64,000 bases of DNA from Gracilimonas sp040877545 (lineage in GTDB: Bacteria; Bacteroidota; Rhodothermia; Balneolales; Balneolaceae), in NCBI GenBank assembly GCA_040877545.1, contig JBBDNN010000047.1, positions 36,765 through 100,764 of the forward strand. Reading direction: 5' to 3'. Positions within the stretch are counted from its first letter, which is position 1. Each line of letters opens with the position of its first letter. This document shows, in pieces, positions 18,196-27,739 of this stretch. Both the position numbers and the translations under genes were made by a program. Below the pieces are notes generated by a model that saw nothing but the letters and a program-made list of their open reading frames with translations, made no database searches and had not been told where the DNA came from.

Positions 18196-19602
18196 ATGTC
18201 CACATATAATTTTTACGAACAGGTAAACAAAAACTTTGATAAAGCTGCTAAATACACTCGTTTTAATAAAGGGATTCTTTCCCAGATTAAGATGTGCAAC
18301 ATGGTTTATCATGTAGCTTTTCCGCTTGAAAGGGATAATGGAGACATTGAGGTTATTGAAGGATGGCGGGTTGAACACAGCCATCACAAAACACCAACAA
18401 AAGGCGGTATTCGTTTCAGCCATAAAGTGGATGAAGATGAAACCATGGCGTTGGCTGCACTTATGTCTTATAAGTGTGCAATTGTAGATGTGCCTTTTGG
18501 CGGGGCAAAGGGCGGGGTTAAAATCAGTACCCGGGAATATTCGGTGGAAGAGTTGGAAAGGATTACCCGTCGATACACTTACGAGCTCGTTAAAAAGGGA
18601 TTTATTGGTCCGGGGGTGGATGTACCTGCTCCCGATTATGGCACTGGCGCACGGGAGATGGGCTGGATTCTTGATACGTATCGCCAAATGAAGGATGATT
18701 TGAATGCTGAAGCCTGTGTAACAGGAAAACCAATTCAGCAAGGCGGAATCCGCGGCCGTGCAGAAGCAACCGGACGAGGTGTATATTTTGGAATCCGGGA
18801 AGCCTGTGATGTCAAAAGAGACATGAATAAAGTTGGCCTGGAAACCGGTGTCGAAGGTAAAACATTTGTGGTTCAGGGGCTGGGAAATGTGGGTTATCAT
18901 GCTTCCTTATATCTCATAGAGGCAGGGGCAAAAATGGTTGGCGTAGCCGAATTGGAAGGCTCTATTTATGATGCGAATGGAATTGACCTTAATAAGCTGA
19001 TGTACTTCAGGCAAGAAACCGGCAGCATCATTGGCTTTGGAAATACCAAAGAGCTAAAGAAGAGAGATAATATTTTCCATCAGGAGTGTGATATTCTGAT
19101 TCCAGCCGCCCTTGAAAGTCAGATTACCGGCGATAACGCGGATAAAATAAAAGCAAAAATTATAGCCGAAGCTGCTAACGGACCAACTACTGCCGATGGC
19201 CATGATATCCTTAAAAAACGCGGAGCATTAATTCTTCCCGATACCTATTTAAATGCCGGTGGAGTGGTGGTTTCATATTTTGAATGGCTAAAAAATATTC
19301 AACATGTTCGCTATGGCAGAATGAGCAAGCGATTTGATGAAACCAGTATTCAAAACATCCTGGGTGCTGTGGAAAATATAACTGGTAAAAAATTCAGCAA
19401 ATCGGAGACCAAACGTTTAGCATATGGGGCAGAAGAATATGATTTAGTTGATTCAGGCCTGGAGGAGACGATGATAACTGCTTATCATCAAATTGCAGAA
19501 ATTCGCAATGAGCATAAACTGGATGATCTTCGAACAGCGGCTTACATAAATGCCGTTAACAAGATCGGCATCATGTATGAACAAATGGGGATTTTCCCTT
19601 AA
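18196..19602 (+). CDS. glutamate dehydrogenase (Glu/Leu/Phe/Val family)
   Basis: A 468-residue enzyme interconverting glutamate and 2-oxoglutarate plus ammonium. The substrate site has TPTKGGIRFS (66-75), Lys93 in MSYKC and the catalytic lysine Lys105 in FGGAKGGV. A Rossmann domain with GLGNVG sits near residues 228-233, and LPDTYLNAGGVVVSYFEW is the conserved C-terminal segment. Length and motifs fit the hexameric class. Cofactor preference cannot be assigned safely. It is convergent with the luciferase-like gene (36 bp between stops). Confidence 0.92.
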   Translation: MSTYNFYEQVNKNFDKAAKYTRFNKGILSQIKMCNMVYHVAFPLERDNGDIEVIEGWRVEHSHHKTPTKGGIRFSHKVDEDETMALAALMSYKCAIVDVPFGGAKGGVKISTREYSVEELERITRRYTYELVKKGFIGPGVDVPAPDYGTGAREMGWILDTYRQMKDDLNAEACVTGKPIQQGGIRGRAEATGRGVYFGIREACDVKRDMNKVGLETGVEGKTFVVQGLGNVGYHASLYLIEAGAKMVGVAELEGSIYDANGIDLNKLMYFRQETGSIIGFGNTKELKKRDNIFHQECDILIPAALESQITGDNADKIKAKIIAEAANGPTTADGHDILKKRGALILPDTYLNAGGVVVSYFEWLKNIQHVRYGRMSKRFDETSIQNILGAVENITGKKFSKSETKRLAYGAEEYDLVDSGLEETMITAYHQIAEIRNEHKLDDLRTAAYINAVNKIGIMYEQMGIFP

Positions 19603-19638
19603 TGGGAGGATGCTTTTTTATTCCATATCCTAAAACAA

Positions 19639-20667
19639 TTATTTAGCCAGTTCTTTTCTGATTACCGGCGCCACTTCGGTAGCAAATAATTCAATGGAAC
19701 GCATTAATTTTTTGTGTGGAATGCTACCCACACTCATCTGAAGTAAAAATCGATCGTGTCCAAATATTTCATGCTGAAACAGGATCTTATCAATTACTTC
19801 CTGTGGACTCCCAACCACATTGGCTCCCCGTATTGTTCGGGAGGCTTCAAATTGATCCCGAGTCATTGGCGGCCAGCCGCGTTCTTTCCCGATTTTATCC
19901 ATGGTTTGTGCAAAGGCTGGAAAAGCTATATCAGTGGCATCCTGCGAGTTATCAGCAATAAACCCGTGGGAATTTATACTTAACGCTGGTTTTACATGCC
20001 CGGCTTCATCGGCTCCGCTTTTATGTAGATCAGCCAAAGATTTAAACTGTTCAGGTTGTCCACCGATTATGCCCAGGGCCAGAGGCAAACCTAAGGCTCC
20101 TGCCCGATATGCAGATTGTGGAGTACCGCCAACCGCAACCCAAACCGGAAGCGGTTTTTGCATTGGCTGCGGATAAACACCCCGCTCATTAATTGAGGGA
20201 CGATGTTTACCGTTCCAGCTTATGGTTTCATTTTCCCGCAATTCAAGCAAAAGTTCAAGTTTCCCCGCAAACAGCTCGTCATAATCTTTCAGGTCATAAC
20301 CAAACAGGGGAAAAGATTCGATAAAAGAACCACGCCCTACCATAATTTCCGCCCTTCCCTGGGAGAGAAGATCCAGCGTAGAAAATTGCTGATAAACCCG
20401 TACCGGATCTTCTGAACCCAAAACAGTAACAGCGCTGGAAAGCCGGATATTTTTTGTTCTGGAACCAGCAGCTGCAAGAATTACAGAAGGAGCGGAGGAA
20501 ATATATTCCTCCCGGTGGTGTTCGCCAATCCCAAAAACATCAAGTCCGGCTTTATCGGCAAGTTCTATCTCTTCCATCAGGTTTTGAAGCCGTTCAGAGG
20601 GATGAAGTTTTTCCCCGGTTTCCGAATCTGGTGTATTTTCAACGAAGGTGTAAATGCCTAATTCCAT
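19639..20667 (-). CDS. LLM-class flavin-dependent oxidoreductase
   Basis: A 342-residue protein of the bacterial luciferase-like monooxygenase superfamily (TIM barrel, FMN or F420). Family segments visible include GLDVFGIGEHHREEY near residue 40, LSSAVTVLGSEDPVRVYQQFSTLD, GRAEIMVGRGSF and PLPVWVAVGGTPQSA. GSPQEVIDKI lies in the C-terminal part. The oxidised substrate is unknown. The ATG at 20665-20667 starts directly with the first barrel strand. It is followed on the same strand by no close gene; the cupin gene is 85 bp upstream. Confidence 0.88.
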   Translation of the reverse strand: MELGIYTFVENTPDSETGEKLHPSERLQNLMEEIELADKAGLDVFGIGEHHREEYISSAPSVILAAAGSRTKNIRLSSAVTVLGSEDPVRVYQQFSTLDLLSQGRAEIMVGRGSFIESFPLFGYDLKDYDELFAGKLELLLELRENETISWNGKHRPSINERGVYPQPMQKPLPVWVAVGGTPQSAYRAGALGLPLALGIIGGQPEQFKSLADLHKSGADEAGHVKPALSINSHGFIADNSQDATDIAFPAFAQTMDKIGKERGWPPMTRDQFEASRTIRGANVVGSPQEVIDKILFQHEIFGHDRFLLQMSVGSIPHKKLMRSIELFATEVAPVIRKELAK

Positions 20668-20751
20668 AGTTTATTTTTTGAAGATTTATTATGTGATTTT
20701 AGTTTAGCCAGAAGATATCCGTATCACGGATCGCCGATGAGCATCTGGAAT

Positions 20752-21108
20752 TTAGGATGGTAGTGTTATAAAAACTGATTTTCTTTTTATGGGTTGAAGG
20801 TTTCGGGTTTTGTGGCCTTTGCCATCGGTGTCTTCCACTAATAAAATCTCACCGGCGCCGAATGTTCTTTTTTCCCCAAGGGAGGTTTCTATTTCAATTT
20901 CACCATCTAACAAAATTATATACTGGCGTTGTGGTGCAGTGTGGAAACCGTAATCATAAGAAGGGGAGACTTCCCGAAAAATCACCCCTTTTGCTGGTAT
21001 TATTTCTGAAAGGGCACCAATTTTTCCGGCATCTTTAAGTGGGACAGTGATGTCTTCGAAGTGGCTTTCACCGTTATTATCATTGTATAACCTTGTGATT
21101 GTGAACAT
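20752..21108 (-). CDS. cupin-domain protein
   Basis: A 118-residue single cupin. The barrel is recognisable from FHTAPQRQYIILLDGEIEIET and FGAGEILLVEDTDGKGHKT. One canonical metal histidine (in GFHTAP) and the late His in KGHKT are present, but the usual HxH(x)4E set is incomplete, so metal binding and enzymatic activity are uncertain. It sits between the MATE transporter (41 bp upstream) and the LLM oxidoreductase on the same strand. Confidence 0.75.
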   Translation of the reverse strand: MFTITRLYNDNNGESHFEDITVPLKDAGKIGALSEIIPAKGVIFREVSPSYDYGFHTAPQRQYIILLDGEIEIETSLGEKRTFGAGEILLVEDTDGKGHKTRNLQPIKRKSVFITLPS

Positions 21109-21149
21109 TGGTTTTCTTTTATGAGTTAGTTACTTCCAGTAGCAATTAG

Positions 21150-22529
21150 CTACATCGCATTATGCCGGTATTTGATTACCCTTACTTTCCAATATCCCAT
21201 TTTGAAATAAATGAAAGCAGCCATTGCCGCAATCAGGTTCGAAACAGGAAATGCCCACCAAATTCCCTCATGATCAAGCGTGGTGTTATAGGATAAAATG
21301 TATGCCATTGGAAAACGAATAATCCACAGGCTTAAAATTGAAATTAACATAGATGCTTTTGTAAAACCAGCGCCGTTAAAAGCTCCATTTAACACTTGCT
21401 GTACACCCAAAAGACCAAAACTGGGTGCCATTATCCTGATAAATAAAGCACCGTCTCTAATTACTGTCGGTTCGTTCGGGATAAAAAAAGCGGTTAATTT
21501 TTCTGCAAAAATGAAAAAGATTATACCTATTCCAGTCAGTCCAAAGAAAGCGATTTTGTTGCTGAGATTACTAATCTTTTCAGCCCGTTTAATTTTACCC
21601 GCTCCAATATTTTGCCCCACAAGTGTAGTAGTTGCAATAGACAAACCTAAAGCCGGAATTATCACCAGGCTCAGTACCCTGGCACCGATTCCATAAGCCG
21701 CAACTACTTCGCTGCCAAAGCTGGTTACAATAATCACCATCATCGTCATACCTGCTGCGCGTGTCGACTGCTCTAAACTCGCGGGTATCCCCAGTTCAAA
21801 CATTCTTTTGATCCAGGAAAAATCCAGGTTCATATCCGACCAGTTTATTTTGATCCCACTTTTCCCCCGCAATAGAATATAGATACCAACTGCAGCTGAA
21901 AGCCCCTGAGTAACTACACTGGCAACAGCAGCTCCCGTCACTCCAGATCCTTTAATAGGTCCAAAGCCATAAATGAAAAGTGGATCTAAAATCAGGTTTA
22001 GAAATACTGTGACAAGAATGATGTACATAGGTAAGAGAACATTTCCAATTCCCCTCATTAAAGACTGGAATACAAAAAACATAAATAGAAAAACAAAACC
22101 CAGGGAGGATACTTTAAAATAAGATACCGAATCTGCCAATATTTCTGGGCCTGCTCCAACTATTTGCATTAAAGGCTCCGCTGCAAAAAAGCCGACGATA
22201 GCTAAGAGAATGGAGACAAAGAAAATCACGAAAACCGTCTGTGAAGAACTAAAATCAATCTGTTCCTGGTTCTCAGCGCCTTTATAATGGGAAACGATAA
22301 CAGTGCCGGCAAGAGTTAAGCCTCCGCCTAAAGACAGGATCAGAAACAGAATGGGAAAGCTTAAACTTACCGCGGCCACGGCATTGGCGCCAAGCCTCCC
22401 CAGCCAAAAGGTATCTATCAATTGATAAGCAGTATGCAGCACATTTGCCAGTATAATGGGGGATGCTACAGTAATTATTGAGTGAAGGATTTTTCCTTCT
22501 GTGTGCTTTTTCTTCTTCTTTTTACTCAT
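21150..22529 (-). CDS. MATE-family multidrug/cation exporter
   Basis: A 459-residue inner-membrane antiporter with about 12 transmembrane helices. Family features include the first-helix segment TVASPIILANVLHTAYQLIDTFWLGRLG, the repeat VGQNIGAG in the second half, and internal two-fold symmetry. MATE proteins extrude organic cations driven by Na+ or H+. The extreme N-terminus is unusually basic (SKKKKKKH), a cytosolic tail. The substrate is unknown. It appears to lead a short minus-strand unit with the cupin and possibly the LLM oxidoreductase. Confidence 0.92.
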   Translation of the reverse strand: MSKKKKKKHTEGKILHSIITVASPIILANVLHTAYQLIDTFWLGRLGANAVAAVSLSFPILFLILSLGGGLTLAGTVIVSHYKGAENQEQIDFSSSQTVFVIFFVSILLAIVGFFAAEPLMQIVGAGPEILADSVSYFKVSSLGFVFLFMFFVFQSLMRGIGNVLLPMYIILVTVFLNLILDPLFIYGFGPIKGSGVTGAAVASVVTQGLSAAVGIYILLRGKSGIKINWSDMNLDFSWIKRMFELGIPASLEQSTRAAGMTMMVIIVTSFGSEVVAAYGIGARVLSLVIIPALGLSIATTTLVGQNIGAGKIKRAEKISNLSNKIAFFGLTGIGIIFFIFAEKLTAFFIPNEPTVIRDGALFIRIMAPSFGLLGVQQVLNGAFNGAGFTKASMLISILSLWIIRFPMAYILSYNTTLDHEGIWWAFPVSNLIAAMAAFIYFKMGYWKVRVIKYRHNAM

Positions 22530-22802
22530 AGAAATCTAATGGGCTGGGGAAAAACCACTTGATGAATGTATGCTATTATTCCTACTTGGCCCCGGTTGTA
22601 TAAGGAAAGCAAAGTAAAAAATGTTCAGATACTAAGTTTCAAAAGTAGAGATCAAATTAATGCCGAAAGAATGGAGAAACCAGACCTGGAAAATCAGTGC
22701 AAAGAAATTTTATGCAAAAGGAATATCCTTGAGTATATAATCCGAAATAGATTATTAATACTGATGAGGGATCAGTGAATTTGCCAAATGTGAGACAAAA
22801 GG

Positions 22803-23000
22803 TTATTCAATCTTTGAAACTTCTTCGCTCACATCAGTAGGTGAATTATATTCCTTATCCGGGATTTGGGTAAGTACATTCATCACCATGTCATCATTTT
22901 CATTATTCATTTCAACATGATCAATAAGATCTTGTCTTGTGGCGGGGTAATCTATTCCTTCTAATCTCTCTTGTATTTGAATTGGGCTTACTACTGGCAT
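22803..23000 (-). CDS. DUF2795 small protein
   Basis: A 65-residue protein starting at the ATG at 22998-23000; a TTG eight codons upstream is less likely. It matches the DUF2795 pattern: IQIQERLEGIDYPATRQDLIDH followed by an acidic asparagine-rich segment and a LTQIPDKEYNSPTDVSEEV tail. The family is a small helical domain of unknown function, common in stress-related contexts. It is isolated, divergent from the DUF1697 gene 100 bp away. Confidence 0.8.
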   Translation of the reverse strand: MPVVSPIQIQERLEGIDYPATRQDLIDHVEMNNENDDMVMNVLTQIPDKEYNSPTDVSEEVSKIE

Positions 23001-23100
23001 AATAACAGGATTTTGCGGATTCAATATTTACATTTAATTTTATTTCCCTGTTATTTATACTTCGCAATTTTAAAAGGTTTCCAAATTTCCTGGTGTTTGT

Positions 23101-23640
23101 ATGAAAAAATATATTGCCTTACTTCGCGGAATAAATGTTGGCGGGAATCATATTCTGCCCATGAAAGAACTAAGAACCATGTTAGAAATGCTCGGTTTTC
23201 AAGAAGTCAGAACTTATATCCAAAGTGGAAATGTGGTTTTCTCGCATGATGGTCAGGTAGGTGTTTCAGAAATGGCCGACAGAATTAGCCGGCAGATTAG
23301 CAAAGAATATGGATTTGAGCCCCGGGTGCTTTTACTGGAACTTGAGGAGATGCAGCAGGCCGTAGACTCTAATCCTTTCCCTGAAGCAGAGGAGGAACCG
23401 AAAAATTTGCATCTGAATTTTTTAGCTGCTGTTTCTTCTAATCCAAATCTGGATGAAATGGAAAAACTTAAAAAACCCAGCGAACAATTCATTCTGAAGG
23501 ATAAGGTGTTCTACCTGTATGCGCCTGAAGGCATTGGCAGGTCGAAACTTGCTGCAAAAGTCGAAAAATTACTTGGAGTTTCTGTAACCGGCCGAAACTG
23601 GCGGTCGGTACGAAAGATTATGGAGCTGGCGAAGGAATAA
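23101..23640 (+). CDS. DUF1697 domain-containing protein
   Basis: A 179-residue protein matching DUF1697 throughout: IALLRGINVGGNHILPMKEL at the N-terminus, a TYIQSGNVVF strand, and a final WRSVRKIMELA helix. The function of the family is unknown; structures show two small alpha/beta domains. No signal peptide. The stop codon is 15 bp from the stop of the convergent lptD-like gene. Confidence 0.88.
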   Translation: MKKYIALLRGINVGGNHILPMKELRTMLEMLGFQEVRTYIQSGNVVFSHDGQVGVSEMADRISRQISKEYGFEPRVLLLELEEMQQAVDSNPFPEAEEEPKNLHLNFLAAVSSNPNLDEMEKLKKPSEQFILKDKVFYLYAPEGIGRSKLAAKVEKLLGVSVTGRNWRSVRKIMELAKE

Positions 23641-23655
23641 TCCAAAACTGAAGTA

Positions 23656-26334
23656 TTACCTTCTTCCTCTTCCTGTCGGACTTGAGCTTCTCTCCAGGTT
23701 TTTCAACACAGGCAATTTCTGAAATAAGCTTTGGATTTGAGAACTGTTTACACTCAACCTGAAGAAGTAATATTGAAACTCACCAAAGGGATTGATTTGG
23801 AAAGAAAGATCCCAGCAAACCAGATTCCGGGTGAGAGAGAACTGAGAAGGTGTTAACTCCTTCTCAATAAAATCATATCCTATTTCAGTATTAAATTGCC
23901 ATTTAGGTGTGAGATTAAATGAAATATTCTGAGCATTCAGAACGGCACTTCTTTGGGGTGAGTCATCAAAGCGGTAGGTCCATCGATAGCTAAAGCTAAG
24001 GTTAATACTCCAGGGAGAGCCTACCGGGGGGACGGGTTCGTAACCAAAACGTTGATCGATGGGGTGGAATATTGACTGGTTAAAAGGATCATATCGCCGC
24101 CGGTAAACCGGGGTAAAAACTTCCACACCTCTGCTTCCACCCCTGAAGGAAGTCCGCGCACCGAGCGAAAATGACCGAAGCTGGGCCAGCTTCCGGCTGT
24201 CTTCAATAAAAAACCGGTCAATCTCTCTGCCGGCAGAATCCACTTGATAGAATGAGAAGTTAGCCGAAGCATTCAAATTCAATCCCGGAATAGCGCCGGA
24301 ACTGATGGAAGCATTCAGGTTACTGAGCTTTAAACTATCAGCCGCAAAATTATAAGAGGTACTTAAGGAAAGGTTGTCTATGAATCGCAAATTTCGTTCA
24401 GTGATTTCCCCGGTACTATCGCGGTTCACAATTTTGGTTTCAAATACATTCCGAACCGAAAAATTGATTGCCCGTTGTTCACCACGGCCGGGCCCGCTAA
24501 TTAATTCATCGGCAAAAATGGAATAACGTTGTGTATTGCCAAGTGTATCTGTTTGCACGTTGCGGTAAAATCCCCAGAAATCTGAACTAAAATCCGGCTG
24601 ATAGCTCAAACCCACACTGGGCGAGAAGGTGTGTCGAAATCCCTGCAGCGATCCGATTTGTTGATTTGATATTCCATACATGGTGGTTGAGAGATTTATG
24701 CCGGTGTTAAAATCCCTGGCTGTATAGAACCCATACATTTTCTCAGTTTCCACACGATTTTCTTCCGGGTTAAAGCTTCGGCGGATTGAAGAGGGATACC
24801 AATACTCATTATAATTTATACTGGCAGATGAATTAATAAATTGGCTCTCGATTATTTGTCCCAATCGCAAACCTGCCGTTTGTTGAAAAGCAACCTGAAT
24901 GTAATCATCATCTGCGGTGGCTTCCTCATATAAATCGCGGTCGAACAAAGCATCCAAAAAGGAGATTTCAGCAGTATCTGCATCTATCGGGCGATAATTA
25001 AAACGCGACCGAAGGCTGTTATTATAACTGATATTTAAGGTTTCATACCAGTTTTGCTCGTTTGCAGCACCCAATCCATCATCAGTAAAAGGAGAGAAAT
25101 TCTTTAAGCGAAAAGTGGCGGTTGGCCCACTTAACGAGGTGGTATTATTGTTGAAATTTTGGCTTAACTGAGCATTCGTACTAAAGGTATAAAGATTCTC
25201 CGGGTGATTATAATTGTAGGAGACACTGGATCTTGTAGTGGTTTGTGCACGATCGGATATATCATAGGAGTTACGCCGCAAATAATCACTTGTCATTAGA
25301 TTTATATTTGCTGAAGCATTCGCATAAGGGGTAAAACGTTGATTGTGGCGTAAAGTCAGCGACTTTTGGACAGATTCCCCAAAATCAGGATCTGTTTTCT
25401 CCAACCCTCTTTCATTAGAATATCCAACACCTATAGAACCATCAAAATTGTCCCGCTTTCGATATTGTACCAGGCTGTTCACAAAAAAGGTTCCTGAGGT
25501 ATAAATATCACCATCTACCTGTCCTGTTAAATAATCATTGAAATATTGAAACCAGCCCAGATTTTGTAAGCCCAGCCCTCGCTGAGCCTGATCCTGAGAA
25601 GCGTAGGTTGGTGTTAATAAACCGGAACGCTGCTTGTCTATATCTGTGGGAACATATCCAAAAGGAAAAATCAGAGGATAGGGGATGTCGAGAATATAAA
25701 GCCGCGCATTGCTAAAGAATAGTTCGTCCTGGTCTACAACCTTCATTTTTTTTGCCTTGATATAGTAGTAGAGGTAATCCGGCGGACAGGTTGAATAAAT
25801 TCCATCTTCAATGAAAACTTCTGTTTCACTTACATTTTTTACTTGAGAGCCAATTAAATGTCCTTCAGCTACCTGTACCTGCGCAGATTCAAATTTCCCT
25901 TTTTTGGTCTGATAGTTGAAAAGAATGCGATTGCTTCTGATTTCATCTGTCTCCCGGGTAAGCACGGGTTGAGAAAGAGTATCTTCAGGAGTTAAGGTGG
26001 TAGCCTCCACCGTTGATCTTTCAATATCCATATTTATTTCACCGGCGGTAAGTTCGCCTGAAGTATGGGTTACTCTTGCCGACCCAAAAAGAAACGCATT
26101 TTTTCCGCTTTCAAAATCAATGATAAGAGAATCAGAAGATTCGAATTGGACGGCATCTTCAGGAATAGGTGCATCAGGCCTTTGTTGCAGCGGACTTTGC
26201 GGCTCTAATTGTGTTGTATCTTGCTGTACTCCAGTGGTATCAACTTGCTGTGCAAAAAGAGAGGATGTCATTAAACATAAAAGACAAATGCAGGTAAAGC
26301 ATCTGGCTGTAAGCACTTTAATGACGTAAAGCAT
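23656..26334 (-). CDS. lptD: LptD/OstA-type outer-membrane LPS assembly protein
   Basis: An 892-residue outer-membrane protein that in Gram-negatives inserts lipopolysaccharide into the outer leaflet. The signal peptide covers residues 1-28 (cleavage after LFA). A low-complexity Gln/Thr stretch follows, then an OstA-like beta-jellyroll (about 60-210, with TAGEINMDIERSTVEA and IPYPLIFPFGYVPTD) and a long beta-barrel rich in alternating aromatic strands. The last barrel strand ends about 35 residues before the C-terminus, leaving a basic RGRR tail, atypical for a barrel that usually ends in an aromatic residue. It follows the ROK kinase by 10 bp. Confidence 0.85.
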   Translation of the reverse strand: MLYVIKVLTARCFTCICLLCLMTSSLFAQQVDTTGVQQDTTQLEPQSPLQQRPDAPIPEDAVQFESSDSLIIDFESGKNAFLFGSARVTHTSGELTAGEINMDIERSTVEATTLTPEDTLSQPVLTRETDEIRSNRILFNYQTKKGKFESAQVQVAEGHLIGSQVKNVSETEVFIEDGIYSTCPPDYLYYYIKAKKMKVVDQDELFFSNARLYILDIPYPLIFPFGYVPTDIDKQRSGLLTPTYASQDQAQRGLGLQNLGWFQYFNDYLTGQVDGDIYTSGTFFVNSLVQYRKRDNFDGSIGVGYSNERGLEKTDPDFGESVQKSLTLRHNQRFTPYANASANINLMTSDYLRRNSYDISDRAQTTTRSSVSYNYNHPENLYTFSTNAQLSQNFNNNTTSLSGPTATFRLKNFSPFTDDGLGAANEQNWYETLNISYNNSLRSRFNYRPIDADTAEISFLDALFDRDLYEEATADDDYIQVAFQQTAGLRLGQIIESQFINSSASINYNEYWYPSSIRRSFNPEENRVETEKMYGFYTARDFNTGINLSTTMYGISNQQIGSLQGFRHTFSPSVGLSYQPDFSSDFWGFYRNVQTDTLGNTQRYSIFADELISGPGRGEQRAINFSVRNVFETKIVNRDSTGEITERNLRFIDNLSLSTSYNFAADSLKLSNLNASISSGAIPGLNLNASANFSFYQVDSAGREIDRFFIEDSRKLAQLRSFSLGARTSFRGGSRGVEVFTPVYRRRYDPFNQSIFHPIDQRFGYEPVPPVGSPWSINLSFSYRWTYRFDDSPQRSAVLNAQNISFNLTPKWQFNTEIGYDFIEKELTPSQFSLTRNLVCWDLSFQINPFGEFQYYFFRLSVNSSQIQSLFQKLPVLKNLERSSSPTGRGRR

Positions 26335-26344
26335 GAGTTTGAGA

Positions 26345-27289
26345 TTAAGAGAAAGAATCGAAAGCGAGGCTGCCGGCCCCTAATAGTGCACTATCATTGC
26401 CCAAATCTTCGTGTACAAGTTCGAAGCCTTCCTGATATGGCTCCATCATATATTTTCGTACGATTTCCTTTGCAGGGGTAAACAGGAAGTCTCCTGCATT
26501 GGAAACTCCGCCGCTTATTACAATTTTTCTAATATCCAACATATGCACATAGTTGATTATTGCATAACCTAACTTTTGGCCATTTTTCATCAGTATTTCG
26601 ATGGCGAGTTCATTTCCTTCTTTAGCTGCCTCGGTGAGATCTATAGGCTCCAGTTTGTCTAATTTATTTCTGAATTTTTTATATAATGGGTTTTCCGGAT
26701 GCTGGGAAATTAAATCAGAAGCAAAACGACTTAAAAAACGTTGTCCAAGATAAGCTTCAACGGTGCCGCGGGTTACACTATTTGATAAAGGCCCGTGATA
26801 ATCAATAATGATATGGCCTAATTCGCCTGCCATCCCTTTAGGACCTTTAAAAAGCTGCTTATTTAAAATAATACTGCCACCTACACCAGTTCCCAATGTT
26901 ATCAAAATAAAATCATTAAACCTGCTGCCCATCCCAAAGTGGAGTGATCCTAAGGCAGCTATATTTGCATCATTTTCAATTTTACAGGGAATATTTGTTC
27001 TTTTTGTTATTTCTGCTGCCGCATTTACCACCTCCCACCCCGGCAGATTGGGGGGGTAACTTACTGTAGTCTGATCTACAGAAACCATGCCGGGCAAACC
27101 CAGGCCAATTCCAATTATATCTACATTTTGAGCCAGTTTCTTAGCCGTTTCTGAAATACGATTCAGTAAATGTTCCGGACCTAAATTTGCTTGTGAGGGA
27201 ATAGTAACCTGTTCAATTATTCCCTTTTTATGATCTATAACAGCAGCCTTTAAATTTGTTCCGCCAAGATCAATGCCAATAGCTTTCAT
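26345..27289 (-). CDS. ROK-family sugar kinase (glucokinase-like), zinc cluster absent
   Basis: A 314-residue ROK protein. The ATP-binding phosphate-1 motif GIDLGGTN is at 5-12, the catalytic aspartate is Asp107 in ENDANIAALG, LGTGVGGSI follows at about 132-140, and GELGHI carries Glu156 and His159, the sugar-contacting residues. The Cys-rich zinc-binding signature normally just after that histidine (CxCGxxGCxE) is replaced by a cysteine-free segment (residues 162-180). Most likely a cytoplasmic hexokinase-type enzyme; no DNA-binding domain, so not a repressor. It lies between ftsB-like and lptD genes. Confidence 0.85.
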   Translation of the reverse strand: MKAIGIDLGGTNLKAAVIDHKKGIIEQVTIPSQANLGPEHLLNRISETAKKLAQNVDIIGIGLGLPGMVSVDQTTVSYPPNLPGWEVVNAAAEITKRTNIPCKIENDANIAALGSLHFGMGSRFNDFILITLGTGVGGSIILNKQLFKGPKGMAGELGHIIIDYHGPLSNSVTRGTVEAYLGQRFLSRFASDLISQHPENPLYKKFRNKLDKLEPIDLTEAAKEGNELAIEILMKNGQKLGYAIINYVHMLDIRKIVISGGVSNAGDFLFTPAKEIVRKYMMEPYQEGFELVHEDLGNDSALLGAGSLAFDSFS

Positions 27290-27352
27290 TCTTAATTGCT
27301 TTATTAATTTTTAAGGAAGATACGTGCAAAATAGCACCAGCCAAACCGTAAT

Positions 27353-27658
27353 TTATTTTTCGCGCTTCACTTTATATACTGTCTCACCGGGTTTTCTCAT
27401 GCCATATTCTTCACGAGCTATTTTTTCGAGGAGGGCAGAATCTTTATCCAGATTTTCAATCTTAGTTTTTAGCTCGATGGAATTTTTATTCAATTCGGTA
27501 GTTCGGTTTTTAAGCTCCATTTTCTGAGAATGTAAATCCCAGCGAGTTTTCAGGCTATACGTATCAATTAAAGAAAACCAAGCTATTACAAAAGCGGATA
27601 AAAGCATCACAAGGAAAGACTTTTTCCAGCGTAGAGGATTTAAAAATTGAAGATTCAT
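27353..27658 (-). CDS. FtsB/DivIC-type septum formation initiator
   Basis: A 101-residue bitopic membrane protein. A short basic cytosolic start is followed by one transmembrane helix (about 14-31), a periplasmic coiled coil (about 38-80, rich in Leu/Asn/Glu heptads) and the family motif EKIAREEYGMRKPGE (about 80-94). FtsB/DivIC proteins link early and late divisome components. It leads the run ftsB-like - ROK kinase - lptD (gaps 63 and 10 bp). No FtsL or FtsQ partner is visible nearby. Confidence 0.85.
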   Translation of the reverse strand: MNLQFLNPLRWKKSFLVMLLSAFVIAWFSLIDTYSLKTRWDLHSQKMELKNRTTELNKNSIELKTKIENLDKDSALLEKIAREEYGMRKPGETVYKVKREK

Positions 27659-27739
27659 TTATTAGCCTGTAGATGTTACTTTACCTGTGCGAAAATACAT
27701 TAATTTGGCAATTAATTACAATCAAAGGTTGACGGGTAT

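Noticed and set aside
18022..18900. A 292-codon open frame on the minus strand opposite glutamate dehydrogenase
   Set aside because: It lies antisense to a fully conserved gene with intact motifs, has no domain of its own and arises from codon bias.
22566..22778. A 70-codon plus-strand frame in the gap before the DUF2795 gene
   Set aside because: No conserved pattern, no ribosome-binding site, mixed polar composition; most likely chance.
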